Assembly: GCA_029948255.1 (NCBI GenBank)
Contig: JALIZF010001770.1
Coordinates: forward strand, 681,330 to 745,329
Length of the DNA stretch: 64,000 nt
Reading direction: 5' to 3'
DNA from: Telmatactis stephensoni
Taxonomy: Eukaryota > Cnidaria > Anthozoa > Actiniaria > Isophelliidae
Part shown: piece after piece, positions 1 through 11,242 of the stretch
Layout: each line of letters begins with the position of its first letter
Position numbering within the stretch: position 1 is the first letter of the stretch
Position numbers and translations under genes: made by a program
The notes under the pieces: generated by a model
Told to the model about the DNA's origin: nothing
Databases searched by the model: none
Seen by the model: only the letters and a program-made list of their open reading frames with translations

Positions 1-2543
1 TCCTTTGTTCATTAAAAAAATCGAAACTGCAAGGCGAAGGATGTGTCCATTTCTGTGCCATATTAAACAGTCAATTCGACATACCTATAAGTCTGAACAA
101 ATGATAACACTGAATACAAGGTAAGCAGGTTGCAGTTGAAGTGAGTCTTTTTCAAAAAGGTTAAGTCTATTTCACTTTAGTTAGAGACATTTGGATTTGT
201 GGGTGGTGTGTTTGTATAGATGTACGAGGCTGTAAGACCTAACACACATGAAATGCGATATTGACATTATTGACCAAGAATTTCACTTTGCTTGCCTATA
301 AACGTCGTGGAAATAAGAAAAAAACTTACGGCACAAAAAGTCTAGGCTGTCATTTCAGTTCAGTTAGGTCTAAGGAACTAGTAAACCACTTGCGATGATT
401 CGCGAAGTAACTATGGTGCAGTAGGATCAGTTCTCAGTATTCTCTAAAACACGTCATTTTAGTACTCTATCTAAGGTTAAAGACTAGGGTTCACATATGG
501 CAACATAATATCATCAACTTACTCATTAAACGTATCTTTTCCCCCATCAAATGTAGTGGGGAATTGTTTCAGTCGAAATTAGTGATATTATTTAGTATAC
601 TACCTTTTGTGATAAACATATAAGCTCTTTTAATGTTCTTTTGTTTTAGATTTGGGTACCCTGTGTTTTTCTCTTTTTCTTATGGTTTTCTCATAGCCTG
701 TATCTTGACAGGATTTTATGGGAAACTTAAAATAATTATATTATTTTATAATAGCCGACTTGATTATTTCCCTTGCGGGAAATAATACAATTTTATATTA
801 GAGAATTTGGAAAAAAAGTGATTTTTGGGGATACGCTTGACGCTTCACCACAGCAACCCCAACGGGTCACCATGCGAAGACATCAAAAAGATCATCGAAA
901 ACAATGTCTTTTCCAAACGAAATATATATCGTGATGAAGAACAATTTATTTTTGATGTAAAAAATACCACTATTTGTTTAGAAGTGGAATATTATGCGAT
1001 TTAGCAACGGATCACCATCTAAATACAATTAGTTATAACTTATTCCAGTGTTTTGTTTCTAGGAAAATCATGGTGATCCGTTGCCAACGACGTTTCGCGT
1101 CATCATATTTCGAATCTCTCGTTACAGGTGACTTGGAATAATTCTTCGCCTTCTATTTTCCTCAGTTATTAGTGTTCATAACTCAAAACCTCGAATTTTT
1201 AGGCGGAATAAGGAATGGTGATCTGTGGTGGTGACCCGTTGTTCAAGTGGCGGACTGTTTTGGGGATCAAATTACACGGTCGTAATGCCAACGTTTCGAT
1301 CAAATGATAACGTTACCGCATTTGATAGAAAGTTCTTCTTCGTTTCGAGATTGCAGTGTGAAGTTTCTGGCTGATGCTAGTAGTAATCACGTTGATTTGT
1401 TTAACGTCAAAGAAAATAAAGGTTTATATATTTCATAGAAAAGATCTGCCATTTTTTTATTATAGAGTTTGGCCTATACTGGTATTCGGGCTTGGCTAGC
1501 TATTAAAGATTTTTTATACAGGGTATTCAAATGGTTTTCATGGAATCAGAAGCCTTCTAACTGTATCTAACTTCTGTGTAAATATTAGGAATAATATAAT
1601 TCTAAAAGTGCTTTTGTAACCAATTATGTCATTAATACAATCATTGCCAGAACGGTTGGCACGATTTGTCATTATAGCGCGCGCAATGCATTTTCCTGTT
1701 ATTTATGGCCCCCCCTCCCCCCTTTCAATGTTGGAGTGCACCTACCAGCCTAAACTCAGTCAAGCACACTCTAAAGCACTCATCAACATTGATAAGGGGG
1801 GCGGGGGATGCACATATACAATCACAAAGTGCATTATATAATGAGTCCCTAACATTTTCACATCGGACCAACTCTTTTTGGCAATGATTGTAGTTTCTAT
1901 ATTATTCTATACAATGATCTTCCTTTTAATAAGATAAAATCACATTGAAACAAAATAAACATCACTAATCACTAAAAGGAACAATTTAAAAAGTGGAAGC
2001 GTACTAGAAGAAAACTAGTTTATGACACAATAAACAAAAGTAATTCTTTGAAAAATTCTCAATTATTATGATTGCAGTTGATTGTCAGATGTTTATATAT
2101 CTACAAAACACTAGAGCTGCCAATGTGCAATTCACATATTTTCTAAAAAAGAAAATTCTAATTTGTTTGTTTTAAACCCATGCCATGACTGAGTTTCTTT
2201 GAAAAAACAAATGATTTGAAAATGACAACATAATTTCAAAACATTTGTTGTTGTAGGTATCAATGAAATTCATCTTGTTATAATTGCTTAAGTCAACCAA
2301 GTTTCAAAACATTTTAAACAGTTTGCTTATTAGACTAAAACACAACTTTCATAATGGCTCCTGCTACTTGGCAAAAATAAATTTAAACAACTATTTAAAT
2401 CATTGAAAAAATATGAAGTCATGAAATTTCTTAATTTACATGAGTAGAAGTATCAAAACATCCAGGATAGAATTAAATCCTTAACAGAATTGATATTTAA
2501 AAATGCACCAAAACAATACCAACTAGACGCCTAATAGGCGCTC
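1..2543. other. No gene recognised
   Basis: I see no coding region in this stretch. The open frames are short and match no family I know. A C- and G-run-rich patch lies near 1708-1810. Nested inverted repeats at 860-1241 are listed separately. Confidence 0.6.
860..1241. repeat. Nested inverted repeats
   Basis: An inner pair (1004-1018 and 1070-1084) inverts 'gcaacggatcaccat' perfectly across a 51-bp loop. An outer pair (860-871 and 1230-1241) inverts 'caacgggtcacc'. Both arms contain a related core, so this looks like a decayed foldback element or MITE. No coding sequence is associated. Confidence 0.5.
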
Positions 2544-4197
2544 ACTCGGGCTACACCTGTGTATAGTACTTGGGGAGAAATGGAGAACAGAAGTTGATGG
2601 AAACCAGTTTGACTTGTCAGTGTCTTTTGATTGCAAAAATGCATGACAAGTACTCCCAGAGTAGAACACAAATTATATTGGGGAGAAAGTAGTTTGTACA
2701 TAATTGTGCCACATCATGGTGGTTATTAATATACTGCTGGTCTTTTTATCATGCCAGACATATACAGTATACAGTCTGCTTTATTTTGTAAATGCCTACC
2801 AAATGATCCAATATGATCTATAGATAATACATTATAGCTCACACAATTTAAATTTCTATTCTGTACTTTTTTACTTTGATTTATGGAAACAAAACTTACA
2901 AACTGTGGCAGACTGTTTCGATGTCCAAGTTTAAATGATTTTGATATTGCTGCTGTCACATTGGTAGATTCTAGAAGTACCACAGTTACCTTTCTATGAA
3001 ATCATTTCAGTTTCTTAACACAACTTTTCAATACATGTATTACCATGTTTTTAATATGGAGCAGATCAATGATTATAGCAGTAGTCAGTTGCTGATGCTT
3101 TATTTGAAGAAGTGTAATGTCATACAATATATGCTTATTACTGATACCATATATAGCTCCTCCATGCACATCAATCTGATACTACTACATACAGTAATAT
3201 CTTCAATTCAATCCACTTTATCTTGTTTCTGTGAACATGGTTGCACAAAGCTTGTACAAATTTGTGGTTGAGTATTACTTTTCATTGATTGAAAATATCA
3301 TTTTGTACATTCTAAAATTATTCTTCAATTGTTGCTAATATAAGGTCTCATAAACATTACTATCATTTCCATGATTATCCATCACTATATTTTTATCTGC
3401 TAACATTGAGCATGATTGACAATAAAGTGCATTCAATATAAGCTTAATCATGACATTGTACAAAATACAGATATGATTGCACTAAATGTTTATAAGTTAA
3501 TAATAAAAAATCATTTGTTTTCCATTGTTTATTTGGTGTAATTTTGCACCATTTACTAATTCCTGTTTCCTGGCTTAATTATTGAATACACCCTAGTCAC
3601 CTTATTAGTCTTATTACACAAAGGCAAGAATTTCCTAGTCTTTCTAGTTAAAATAAACATTGTAGATATTCAAGTTAATTACGGTTCGTTTTTAACACGG
3701 CTCTCAGGAAGGTTCAGGAAGAGCATGACTGTAGACAACGGCCGTGTAAGCAAATATTATGTGCAAGCAGTGGTGAAATATTATTAATTTAAACAAACTA
3801 CTGATCTATTAAAGACAATATCTCCGTGTCTTACATGTCTGTCCTCAAGTGAAGTTCGCTGCCACAAATCGATCTGTCTCGTGTTCTTGGACGATCAATA
3901 CATAAGTTGATTACAACAGCTGGTAAGAAGGTCCATCACTAAATTCGAGAATTCGATATTAACGATTAAAGCAAAGTATCTTGAGATTAAAAGCCAATAG
4001 TTCGAAAAATCTGAAAAATTCCGATTGGTAGCGTCCGCCATTTTGTTCTCAATCTCTCACGACCACAGGAAGCCTCGTGGTCAATAGTGTACCCCAAAGG
4101 CTTCTGGGTAATTTGCCGATTTGCGACGTTGATAGATTGATAGATTGATAGACCGAAAAGGTAAACCTAGACTCGAGCTACCACAGGTAGCCCGAGT
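2544..4197. mobile_element. Candidate non-autonomous DNA element (weak TIRs)
   Basis: An 11-bp terminal match, 'ACTCGGGCTAC', lies at 2544-2554 and inverted at 4187-4197, and it continues imperfectly into CTGTG. The right end is also a small hairpin (4173-4197). No transposase-like frame lies between. I see no target duplication. The short repeat could be chance or two unrelated copies of one end, so this is a low-confidence call. Confidence 0.3.
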
Positions 4198-4552
4198 AAT
4201 AAGGCTTTTAATCAATTTCACATACAAAACAGCTATTTTTCACGGTGAATATTAGACTTCTCTAATTGTATAGTATTCAATATAAGTAACTCGTAGCATT
4301 AATTCACTTTCTGTTAGAAACAGCTAGTTTTATTTCGCTATAAAAGAGTAATATCGCTCTTCGAGCTGTCTCGTTTCGCAACGTATTACGATACAAGATG
4401 AGTGATTTTCATTTTCACATTACTGCGCCTTCAAACTCGTTACGTCTCCAAAAGCAGACTATTTTGACAAATAATTTCGATATCTTACGTTTTAAACAAC
4501 TTTTATATCAATTTAAATTTATTTTCTACAAAAACAAACTTTAATATAAGCT

Positions 4553-4785
4553 AACAGTGAGGACACTCAAACCATGAACACTTGACTTTAATATTAAGTT
4601 TAGATTATTTAGATTTTCTGAGCTTTCTACTCCTTCAAACCTTCTAACAAGCTAGTAGGATTGAGCTGAAATATACTATGTGATCAAAATGAAACTAAAT
4701 TCTAGCTCATTCTCTCAAGGAATGCATGTTAAAAACAGTTTTAAAAAAGAACCAAGTGTTCACGGTTAGAGTGTCCTCACTGTAA
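4553..4785. mobile_element. MITE, about 233 bp
   Basis: The ends are imperfect inverted repeats of about 31 bp starting 'ACAGTGAGGACACTC', with two or three mismatches between arms. The interior is AT-rich and non-coding. The size and structure fit a miniature inverted-repeat transposable element. The superfamily is not assigned. Confidence 0.7.
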
Positions 4786-4912
4786 ACTTAGGTAGCTAAA
4801 TCTTATAAATTTGATACGTACCACACATCAACATCCCAGATGGTTAACATGCTTTACTCAAGTCGGTTCAGTTCCACTAAAACCATTTCAGCGTAAAATT
4901 TAACTTATTCTC

Positions 4913-5480
4913 ACCATTTACACGAATCGATAATGAGATGCACGATTCGTAAACCCCTTTGACGATTCGTACGAATCGTACGAATCGTACGAATTGACAG
5001 GCCCCCTTCAAGCAGCTTTGAGTCTGCCAGAGTTTGTCCACTATATACCCATGTGCGCATGTGCGCGACACAGGAATCCCAACAACATGCGCTAACCATT
5101 CACACGAATCGATAATGAGATGCACGATTCGTAAACCCCTTTGACGATTCGTACGAATCGTACGAATCGACAGGCCCCCTTCGAGCAGCTTTAAGTCTGC
5201 CAGAGTTTAAGTCCACTATATACCCATGTGCGCATGTGCGCGACACAGGAATCCCAACAACATGCGCTAACCATTCACACGAATCGATAATGAGATGCAC
5301 GATTCGTAAACCCCTTTGACGATTCGTACGAATCGTACGAATTGTACGAATCGACAGGCCCCCTTCGAGCAGCTTTGAGTCTGCCAGAGTCTAAGTCCAC
5401 TATATACCCATCTGCGCATGTGCGGGACACAGGAATGCACAATCCATTTAAACGAATCGATAATGAGATGCCATTCGCAA
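4913..5480. repeat. Tandem satellite, about 175-182 bp unit, three copies plus a fraction
   Basis: Units begin near 4913, 5095, 5270 and 5443, each starting 'accatt' followed by cgaatcgataatgagatg. Each contains a short internal array of a 10-bp motif 'cgtacgaatc' that varies from two to three copies and is self-complementary. Open frames on the minus strand here are by-products of the repeat and not genes. A related cgaatcg block recurs near 5590-5640. Confidence 0.9.
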
Positions 5481-5651
5481 ACCATCTTTACCATTACTTA
5501 AATATTCATTATCCCTTGGTGTAATTATTCATGTTTTATGCATATCAATAACCTGTACTGTCTGCAATGCATTTCAATGAAGTTCACAATCTGTTACGAA
5601 TCGTAAACCACCATTTACGAATCGACTCGATTCGTGTGTATTGGACAACCC

Positions 5652-6238
5652 TCAGTCATCAGAGTCGCAATCATCACTTCCCATGTCTACAGTGGGTAAC
5701 TGGACAGCATCATCAGTTGGCTTGTCTTTACCTTTCACAACTCTAGTGCTTCCTCTGCCTCCACAATCACAAGCTAGAGTAAAAAATATGATTTGTATTG
5801 ATAAAAAATTATGCATGACATTTTTTAAAAGCATGGCATTGCCTGTACTTACCATGACCTTTCTTTGACAATTGTGCTGTCTCTTTTCTACACCAGCGTA
5901 ACTTGAATTTAGTGATTTCGAAGTTGACAGTTTTTTCTTTTTCAGCAGTGCACAGTCTTCACAAGGCACATCAGAGACAGACTGAAATAGAAGAAAAAAT
6001 TATCGCACTGAACAGGGGTAAAGCTCTTTTACACATTTGTGTGTAAAATTCGTGTGCAATTATAAAATTCAGCTTTTTAGAAATACCTGATTCTGAGCAA
6101 TTTCGGGTAAGGAATTCTGTCCTTCAAGACATGCACCCTCATCTTTCTTGTTCTCGTTTATAGCGCTAGCTTGTATGTCTGTCTCGCAAATGTTGTCGTT
6201 CTGTTCCTGTTGGAGTTCTTGACTGCTGATCTCCATGC
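5652..6238 (-). pseudogene. 3' part of THAP-domain gene, cut by the gypsy insertion
   Basis: Minus-strand exons can be followed as 6087-6238, 5853-5981 (43 codons) and 5652-5773, with consensus splice borders. They encode a polar linker with a CEDC motif and then a CDCGGRG segment ending in an acidic tail. The exon at 6087-6238 continues directly into 10678-10728 once the retrotransposon and one copy of the CATGC duplication are removed. The last junction does not keep the favoured frame, so a further small lesion or a different splice is likely. Linking these exons to the THAP exon at 10814 rests on matching splice phases and orientation. It is an inference. Confidence 0.5.
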
Positions 6239-6391
6239 TGTAATGTTTGCTTGCGGCTGGATGGCTTAGATTAACTATGTTATCTTAAATTAAACAAACA
6301 CCACGCCATGTTGTTCTTGGCCAATCTCTCGTGATCCTTTATTCACGGATTCTACACAGGAACTCCAACGTATAAACACTATTACACTACA
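6239..6391 (-). repeat. 3' LTR of the gypsy element
   Basis: It is identical by eye to 10525-10677 over 153 bp, with TG/CA termini. It is followed on the outer side by the CATGC target duplication (6234-6238). Confidence 0.95.
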
Positions 6392-6401
6392 TCCCCCTTT
6401 T
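6392..6401 (-). other. Polypurine tract
   Basis: Reading the minus strand, AAAAGGGGGA abuts the 3' LTR. This is the expected plus-strand DNA primer position of an LTR retrotransposon. Confidence 0.85.
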
Positions 6402-6508
6402 GGGTTATATAAAGCTATAATGTATATAGACTTACTAACAAATATAAATGTCCCTGAATGTCCATATTCAAAGTTCAGATAATGAATACAGTAAAGTATA
6501 ATAAACAA

Positions 6509-7633
6509 TTAACAATTTTCAACGTATCTGTTTGGTGGTTTTACAACTCTACCACTCCTAGTCATAATGTTCTGCTTTTCTTGATGAACCACAAGCTTTT
6601 CTTGAAACTTTGTATCCTTCTGCTTCCTTTCTTCTGGCTTTTCTTCAGGCTTGGAATCTTCCTGCTTTTCCTCTTCCGGCTTTTCCCCATTGTTGCTTTC
6701 TTCTGGCATTTGGTTTAAGTGTTTTTGGTTTCGTCTCACTTTGCTCTTTTCTGTAATGACGTTATAGCTTCTTGGGGCAGCATCAGTTTGAATGGTTCCT
6801 TTTACGTTGAGATCAGGAATCCATACTTGCTCTCCAGCATCCAGAGATGGCAGTGGCTTTGCACGATGATGAGAGTCAAAGTTTCTTTTCTGTCTTTGCT
6901 TGAGATCATCATCTTTAGCTTTAAATCTGTGTGGTTCAACAACAGATGGATTCAGCTGCTCCCTTACCACTGGTACTGTAGTTTTAAGATTTCTGGACAT
7001 AAGTAGTTGTGCTGGTGAGTAACCATGCTCTAGTGGAGTTGATCTGTAAGACAGTAGTCCTAGATAGGGGTCTGAGGACTTTGCAAGAATTGCCTTTACA
7101 GTTTTAACAGTTCTCTCAGCTAGTCCGTTCGCTTGTGCATAGTGAGGGCTGCTGGTTACATGTTGAAAACCATAGTCTTGAGAAAAGGTAGAGAAAGCTT
7201 TGGACGCATACTGAGGTCCATTGTCAGATACCAAGTACTCTGGTATCCCGTGTCTAGCAAATATTGACTTCAGATGACGTATGATGTCTTCTGTGGTAGT
7301 AGCAGATAGTTTAGCTAGTTCCACATACCTTGAATAGTAATCTACTACTATCAGATATTGCTGTTTCTTGAACTCTAGAAGATCTGTACCTACTTTCTGC
7401 CAAGGGTACTTTGGAAGCTCTGTTGGAATAAGTGGTTCTGCTCTGTTTTGTTGGTGTTGGCGGCAGGTACTGCAGTTAAGTATCAGCTCCTGTAACTGGT
7501 TTCCGAGTCCGGGCCACCATACAGACTGGCTTGCATGCTGACGACATTTCACAAGGCCCAAGTGTCCTGCATGCAATTTCTCTAGAATTTCCATTCTGAG
7601 GGCCATAGGTATTATGATGCGATGTCCTCGCAT
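6509..7633 (-). CDS. Integrase region of gypsy Pol
   Basis: This frame encodes the retroviral-type integrase that inserts the element's cDNA. An HHCC zinc-binding region comes first (HAGHLG ... CSTC). The DDE core follows, with D in VGTDLLEF, D in VSDNGPQY and E in ANGLAERT. The C-terminus is lysine- and glutamate-rich and ends near MTRSGRVV, a motif common at the end of such Pol proteins. The shown start is a reading-frame limit and not a real initiation site. In related elements this region is continuous with RNase H, but here it is shifted by one frame near 7640, and about ten residues seem to be missing between RNase H and the integrase zinc region. Confidence 0.9.
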   Translation of the reverse strand: MRGHRIIIPMALRMEILEKLHAGHLGLVKCRQHASQSVWWPGLGNQLQELILNCSTCRQHQQNRAEPLIPTELPKYPWQKVGTDLLEFKKQQYLIVVDYYSRYVELAKLSATTTEDIIRHLKSIFARHGIPEYLVSDNGPQYASKAFSTFSQDYGFQHVTSSPHYAQANGLAERTVKTVKAILAKSSDPYLGLLSYRSTPLEHGYSPAQLLMSRNLKTTVPVVREQLNPSVVEPHRFKAKDDDLKQRQKRNFDSHHRAKPLPSLDAGEQVWIPDLNVKGTIQTDAAPRSYNVITEKSKVRRNQKHLNQMPEESNNGEKPEEEKQEDSKPEEKPEERKQKDTKFQEKLVVHQEKQNIMTRSGRVVKPPNRYVENC

Positions 7634-7639
7634 TAGTAG

Positions 7640-9290
7640 GCCATTTTGCTACAGGTTGATATTGTTTCAGCGTACCTTGAACTTTGTCAGGCCACCCATG
7701 TGTGCTGTACTTGTGTAGTAGTTGGCATGTTTCATCTTCTCTTTGGTGTTGGGCTATTCTGTCTAGCTGGTGATTGGTAGCTGGTAAATCCGCAATGACT
7801 TGGTCCACAAAGGCTTGACTAATTTCATGTAGTAGTGTATCTTCTCCTACCGGGGCTCTTGATAAGGCGTCTGCTGAGATGTGTTCTTTTCCTGGTACAT
7901 AAGTTATACTGTAGCTGAACCTCATTAGACGTAGGCGGAATCTTTGGACTCTGGGTGGAAGACGATCCAGGTCTTTACTGCCTAACAGTGACACTAATGG
8001 TTTATGGTCAGTCTCTATCTTGAAGGTCATACCTATCAAGAAGTCACTGAACCTCTCGCAGGCCCACGTAACCGATAGCGCTTCTTTGTCGATTTGTGGA
8101 TATCTTTTCTCAGCATCAGACATAGATCTTGAATTGTATGCTACTGGTCGCCATTCACCATTTTCTTGTCGTTGTGTTAACACTGCGCCCAGACCATAAG
8201 ATGATGCATCTGCGCTGACTGTTGTCTCCGCAGCAGGGTTGTAATGAGCCAAGATCTTGTCTGGATCACTTAACTCTTTCTTGAGTTGATCGAAGGCTTG
8301 TTGCTGTGAGGGACCCCATTGCCACTCGTTCTTTTGGCTAAGTAGGTCTCTCAAAGGTTGAGTTATTTCAGCTGAGTTTCGCGTGAACTTGTTTAGTTGA
8401 TTGGTCATACCAAGAAATCTTCTCAGCTCACTCCTGTCCATTGGCTGTTTCATGTCTACAACTGCCTTTACCTTGTTTGGGTCAGGGCGTATGCCTTCTG
8501 CATCAATTACTTGCCCGAGGAAGGTCACCTGCTTCTGGGAAAATCTGCACTTTTCCTTGTTTAGTGTTAATCCTGCAGCTTTGATTCTCTTTAATGCAGC
8601 ATCCAGTCTGTCGTCGTGTTCCTTTTGGTTGCATCCATAGATGAGGGTATCATCAATAAGACACAAAGTTCCTGGAAGACCACTCAGTATCTCTGACATT
8701 CGTCGCTGGAAGTGCTCTGGGGCAGAGGTTATGCCGAAGGGTAGGCGGTTGTAACAAAATCTGCCGTATGGAGTGATGAATGTAGTAAGTAATGCTGACT
8801 CTTTGTCCAGGGGAATCTGATGGAAGCCTGAATTGGCATCTAATTTGCTGAAGATTTTAGCGCCGTTCATCTGGGCCAGTATCTGTTCCACTGATGGTAG
8901 CATATGCCTTTCTTGGCATACTGACTCGTTGAGCTTGGTTAGGTCGACGCATATCCTTATCTTACCATTAGACTTGGGAAGCACCACCATTGGGGTGCAC
9001 CACTCTGTGGGCTCGTCTACTTTTGAGATGACGCCTTGCTTTTCCAACTTTTCTAGCTCTGCCTTCACCTTCGGGAGTAAAGGTAAGGCTACTCTTCGAG
9101 GAGTATGTACAACGTACGGAATTGCAGACTCTTTGAGTTTGATGTGGTACTCTCCAGATAACTTTCCTAACCCTTTGAATAGGTCTGGATGTTCTTTAAA
9201 TACATCAGCGTGAACTGTGTCCACCGTTTCACCTTTAGTAAGAAGGTTAAGTGCTTGTATGGCTGGTCTGCCTAGAAGTGGAGTCGACAA
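7640..9290 (-). CDS. Reverse transcriptase and RNase H region of gypsy Pol
   Basis: The frame opens just after the protease with LLGRPAIQAL and runs through reverse transcriptase. Recognisable blocks are WCTPMVVLPK, RICVDLTKLN, LPFGITSAPEHF and the catalytic LIDDTLIYG box. The usual YxDD reads LIDD, a variant I recall in some metazoan gypsy clades. RNase H follows (SADASSYGLGAVL, KEALSVTWACE, TDHKPLVSL) up to the ADALSRAP motif. After about 7640 the frame turns into nonsense where integrase should continue. Relative to the gag-protease frame it sits one nucleotide forward, overlapping that frame by 44 nt. Confidence 0.9.
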
Positions 9291-10428
9291 CGTACACTTT
9301 CTGTCTTGTTACTCTCTTTTCACTAGCTATTTGTGACTCCATCACACCAAGGACATCTAATTTGTATTGTCCTGGACCTGTTAACCTTGTTTTCGTTGGC
9401 TGTAATTGTTTTCCAGTTTTCTTGAATATTTTCTCTGGTACCACGGTGACATCTGCACCTGTGTCGAGCTTGAAAGTGGTTTTAACATTTTCTAGTTTAA
9501 GTTCTACCTTCCATGATTCCTCAGTGTCCTTCAGCTCATCTACATGGATTGATATTGATCCTAGGAAATCTTCATCAGATTCTTCTTCGTCAGATGCTTC
9601 ATCCTCATAGACTTCATTTAGATTCTTGTTTGTTCGGCACATTTCTTTATAGTGTCCTCTCTTTTTGCAGTGGTGACAGGTTGCTTCTCTGGCTGGACAC
9701 TTTGACTGGGGGTGACTGGGTTTACGTCCACATCTACCACATTGGGGTTGAGGCTTGCGATTAGAACTTTGTTCCCTTTTCGCTGGCTTTCCTTTGTAGG
9801 ATTTCTCAACTTTGTCTATCTTAATAGACTCACTAGATCCATGCACAACGTTTTGTTGACTTTTTACCAATGCTGATTGCTTTGCTTGTCGAATTGCAGA
9901 TTCTAGGGTAAGTTTGGAGTCAAGTTGTAGTCTCTCTGACAGTTTCCTATCCTTAATACCGACAACGATTCTATCACGAATCAGTTCTTCTCTTAAGCCT
10001 TGGAATTCGCAATATTCTGAGAGTTTATACAAATCAGTGATGAATTGGTCGACTGTTTCATTTTCTGTTTGGATTCTACTATTGAATCTAGCTCTCTCAT
10101 AGATCACATTCTTTTTGACAACAAAGTATGCTTCGAATTTACCTTTGACCACGTCGTAAGCCTTGCTTTCGTCTTGAGACAAATTAAACGAAGCAAAGAT
10201 ATCATCAGCTTGATCTCCCATCGAGTATATCAGTGTATTCACTTGATTTTCTCCAGTCTTTTCATCAAGGCCAGTTGCCTTTCTGAATCGCTCGAAACGT
10301 CGTATCCATTTCGGCCACTCATCTGCTTTAAATGATAATTTTTCAGGCGATGGTACTTGATAGCTTGGGGTTGAAATTTGCTGAATTTCTGCAGCCGATG
10401 CTGCTGCTGGTTGTTTGTCGTCTCCCAT
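9247..10428 (-). CDS. Gag plus aspartic protease of the gypsy element
   Basis: The first ATG in the long frame is at 10428; upstream codons belong to the leader. The product has a Gag core (WIRRFERFR, typical of this group), a zinc-knuckle region with CGRCGR and CHHCKKRGHYKEMC, an acidic stretch, and an aspartic protease with the active-site triplet in KLDTGADVTVVP. The frame ends in the pol overlap at 9247. Gag packages the RNA and the protease cleaves the polyprotein. The protease C-terminal LLGR segment is in the next frame, so either a +1 shift or a small indel separates them. Confidence 0.9.
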   Translation of the reverse strand: MGDDKQPAAASAAEIQQISTPSYQVPSPEKLSFKADEWPKWIRRFERFRKATGLDEKTGENQVNTLIYSMGDQADDIFASFNLSQDESKAYDVVKGKFEAYFVVKKNVIYERARFNSRIQTENETVDQFITDLYKLSEYCEFQGLREELIRDRIVVGIKDRKLSERLQLDSKLTLESAIRQAKQSALVKSQQNVVHGSSESIKIDKVEKSYKGKPAKREQSSNRKPQPQCGRCGRKPSHPQSKCPAREATCHHCKKRGHYKEMCRTNKNLNEVYEDEASDEEESDEDFLGSISIHVDELKDTEESWKVELKLENVKTTFKLDTGADVTVVPEKIFKKTGKQLQPTKTRLTGPGQYKLDVLGVMESQIASEKRVTRQKVYVVDSTSRQTSHTST

Positions 10429-10508
10429 GGAATTTTTCTGTTTTTGCGTTCTCGTTGAACTAAATTCTTTGAATTTACTTTTGTTCCGTCTTTCGGCTTG
10501 AGAATCGA

Positions 10509-10524
10509 CCACTTTCTGACACCA
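10509..10524 (-). other. Primer-binding site
   Basis: Directly inside the 5' LTR the minus strand reads TGGTGTCAGAAAGTGG. The first eight bases complement a tRNA 3' end of the form TGACACCA, as in tRNA-Leu. The tRNA identity is inferred from memory of tRNA-Leu ends. Confidence 0.7.
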
Positions 10525-10677
10525 TGTAATGTTTGCTTGCGGCTGGATGGCTTAGATTAACTATGTTATCTTAAATTAAACAAACACCACGCCATGTTGT
10601 TCTTGGCCAATCTCTCGTGATCCTTTATTCACGGATTCTACACAGGAACTCCAACGTATAAACACTATTACACTACA
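10525..10677 (-). repeat. 5' LTR of the gypsy element
   Basis: 153 bp, identical to the 3' LTR at 6239-6391 by eye, flanked outside by CATGC at 10678-10682. Confidence 0.95.
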
Positions 10678-11095
10678 CATGCTTGAGGCCATCACTGAAG
10701 CTATCAACCTTTTTTGTTCTTTTGCAGCCTACAAATTAAAGACATCTGTAAAAATAACCTGACAAAATTTCTAATGGTCAATAATAACATGCGAGAAGAG
10801 AAGCAATGCTAACCTGCCGTATGGTTCGAGCTGAGGGAGGTTCATTTCCTTTGATTCGGTGTATTGAGGGAAAGACCATAACTCCTACTTCATCCTGCTT
10901 TAACCTTGGAGGGCTGGGTTTTGAATTAGGCATTTCCACTTTGAAGGAGGTCTCATAGTCATCTGCAGTGAAGTGGTCTGAGCACACGGCAGAGAATTTT
11001 GTTGCTTTCCAATTTTTCCTTTTTGTAGACACGAAATCAATCCAGCGTTTCCTTCATCTTCTCGCTTTGGATTGATCGTCATTCCAAAATGGAAT
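10678..11095 (-). pseudogene. THAP-domain gene, 5' part
   Basis: The exon ending at a GT donor at 10814 encodes the second half of a THAP zinc finger: KRKNWKATKF, AVCSDHFTADDYE (the C-x2-H pair) and VMVFPSIHR, the conserved C-terminal block. Upstream, the PKREDEG segment is in a different frame from RWIDF, which implies a one-base deletion near 11053. I do not see the N-terminal zinc ligands. A second exon (10678-10728) continues in phase and is interrupted by the gypsy element at the CATGC site. THAP domains bind DNA and occur in both host regulators and transposases. Confidence 0.6.
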
Positions 11096-11242
11096 CAGAT
11101 CTAAAATAATCTGAAAAGAAATTTACCTGATATTTTTCAAATTCTGTATATTCCTCATCACGATGCTGAAAAAAATAAAATATAATTCCATATATTCATT
11201 TCAAACTTGCAATGATACATACATGAACTATCAAATCGACAG

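Larger units (their letters stand above)
6239..10677 (-). mobile_element. Ty3/gypsy LTR retrotransposon, nearly full length
   Basis: Two identical 153-bp LTRs (6239-6391 and 10525-10677, TG...CA ends) flank gag and pol on the minus strand. The host sequence carries a 5-bp duplication CATGC at 6234-6238 and 10678-10682. The order is gag with zinc knuckles, aspartic protease, reverse transcriptase, RNase H, integrase, which is the Ty3/gypsy order. LTR identity implies recent insertion. Two frame breaks in the protease-pol-integrase reading (near 9290 and 7640) mean this copy probably cannot make a full Pol unless recoding occurs. Confidence 0.95.

Noticed and set aside
4877..5524. Overlapping minus-strand ORFs of 60-80 aa
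   Set aside because: They are translations of the satellite units and repeat the same peptide in each copy.
8401..9764. Plus-strand ORFs over the gypsy element
   Set aside because: They are antisense shadows of pol and gag with no family motif.
9290..10512. Gag start at 10512 and pol start at 9290
   Set aside because: Those codons are GTG and TTG. The first ATG of gag is 10428, and pol should be reached by frame change or fusion, not by its own start.
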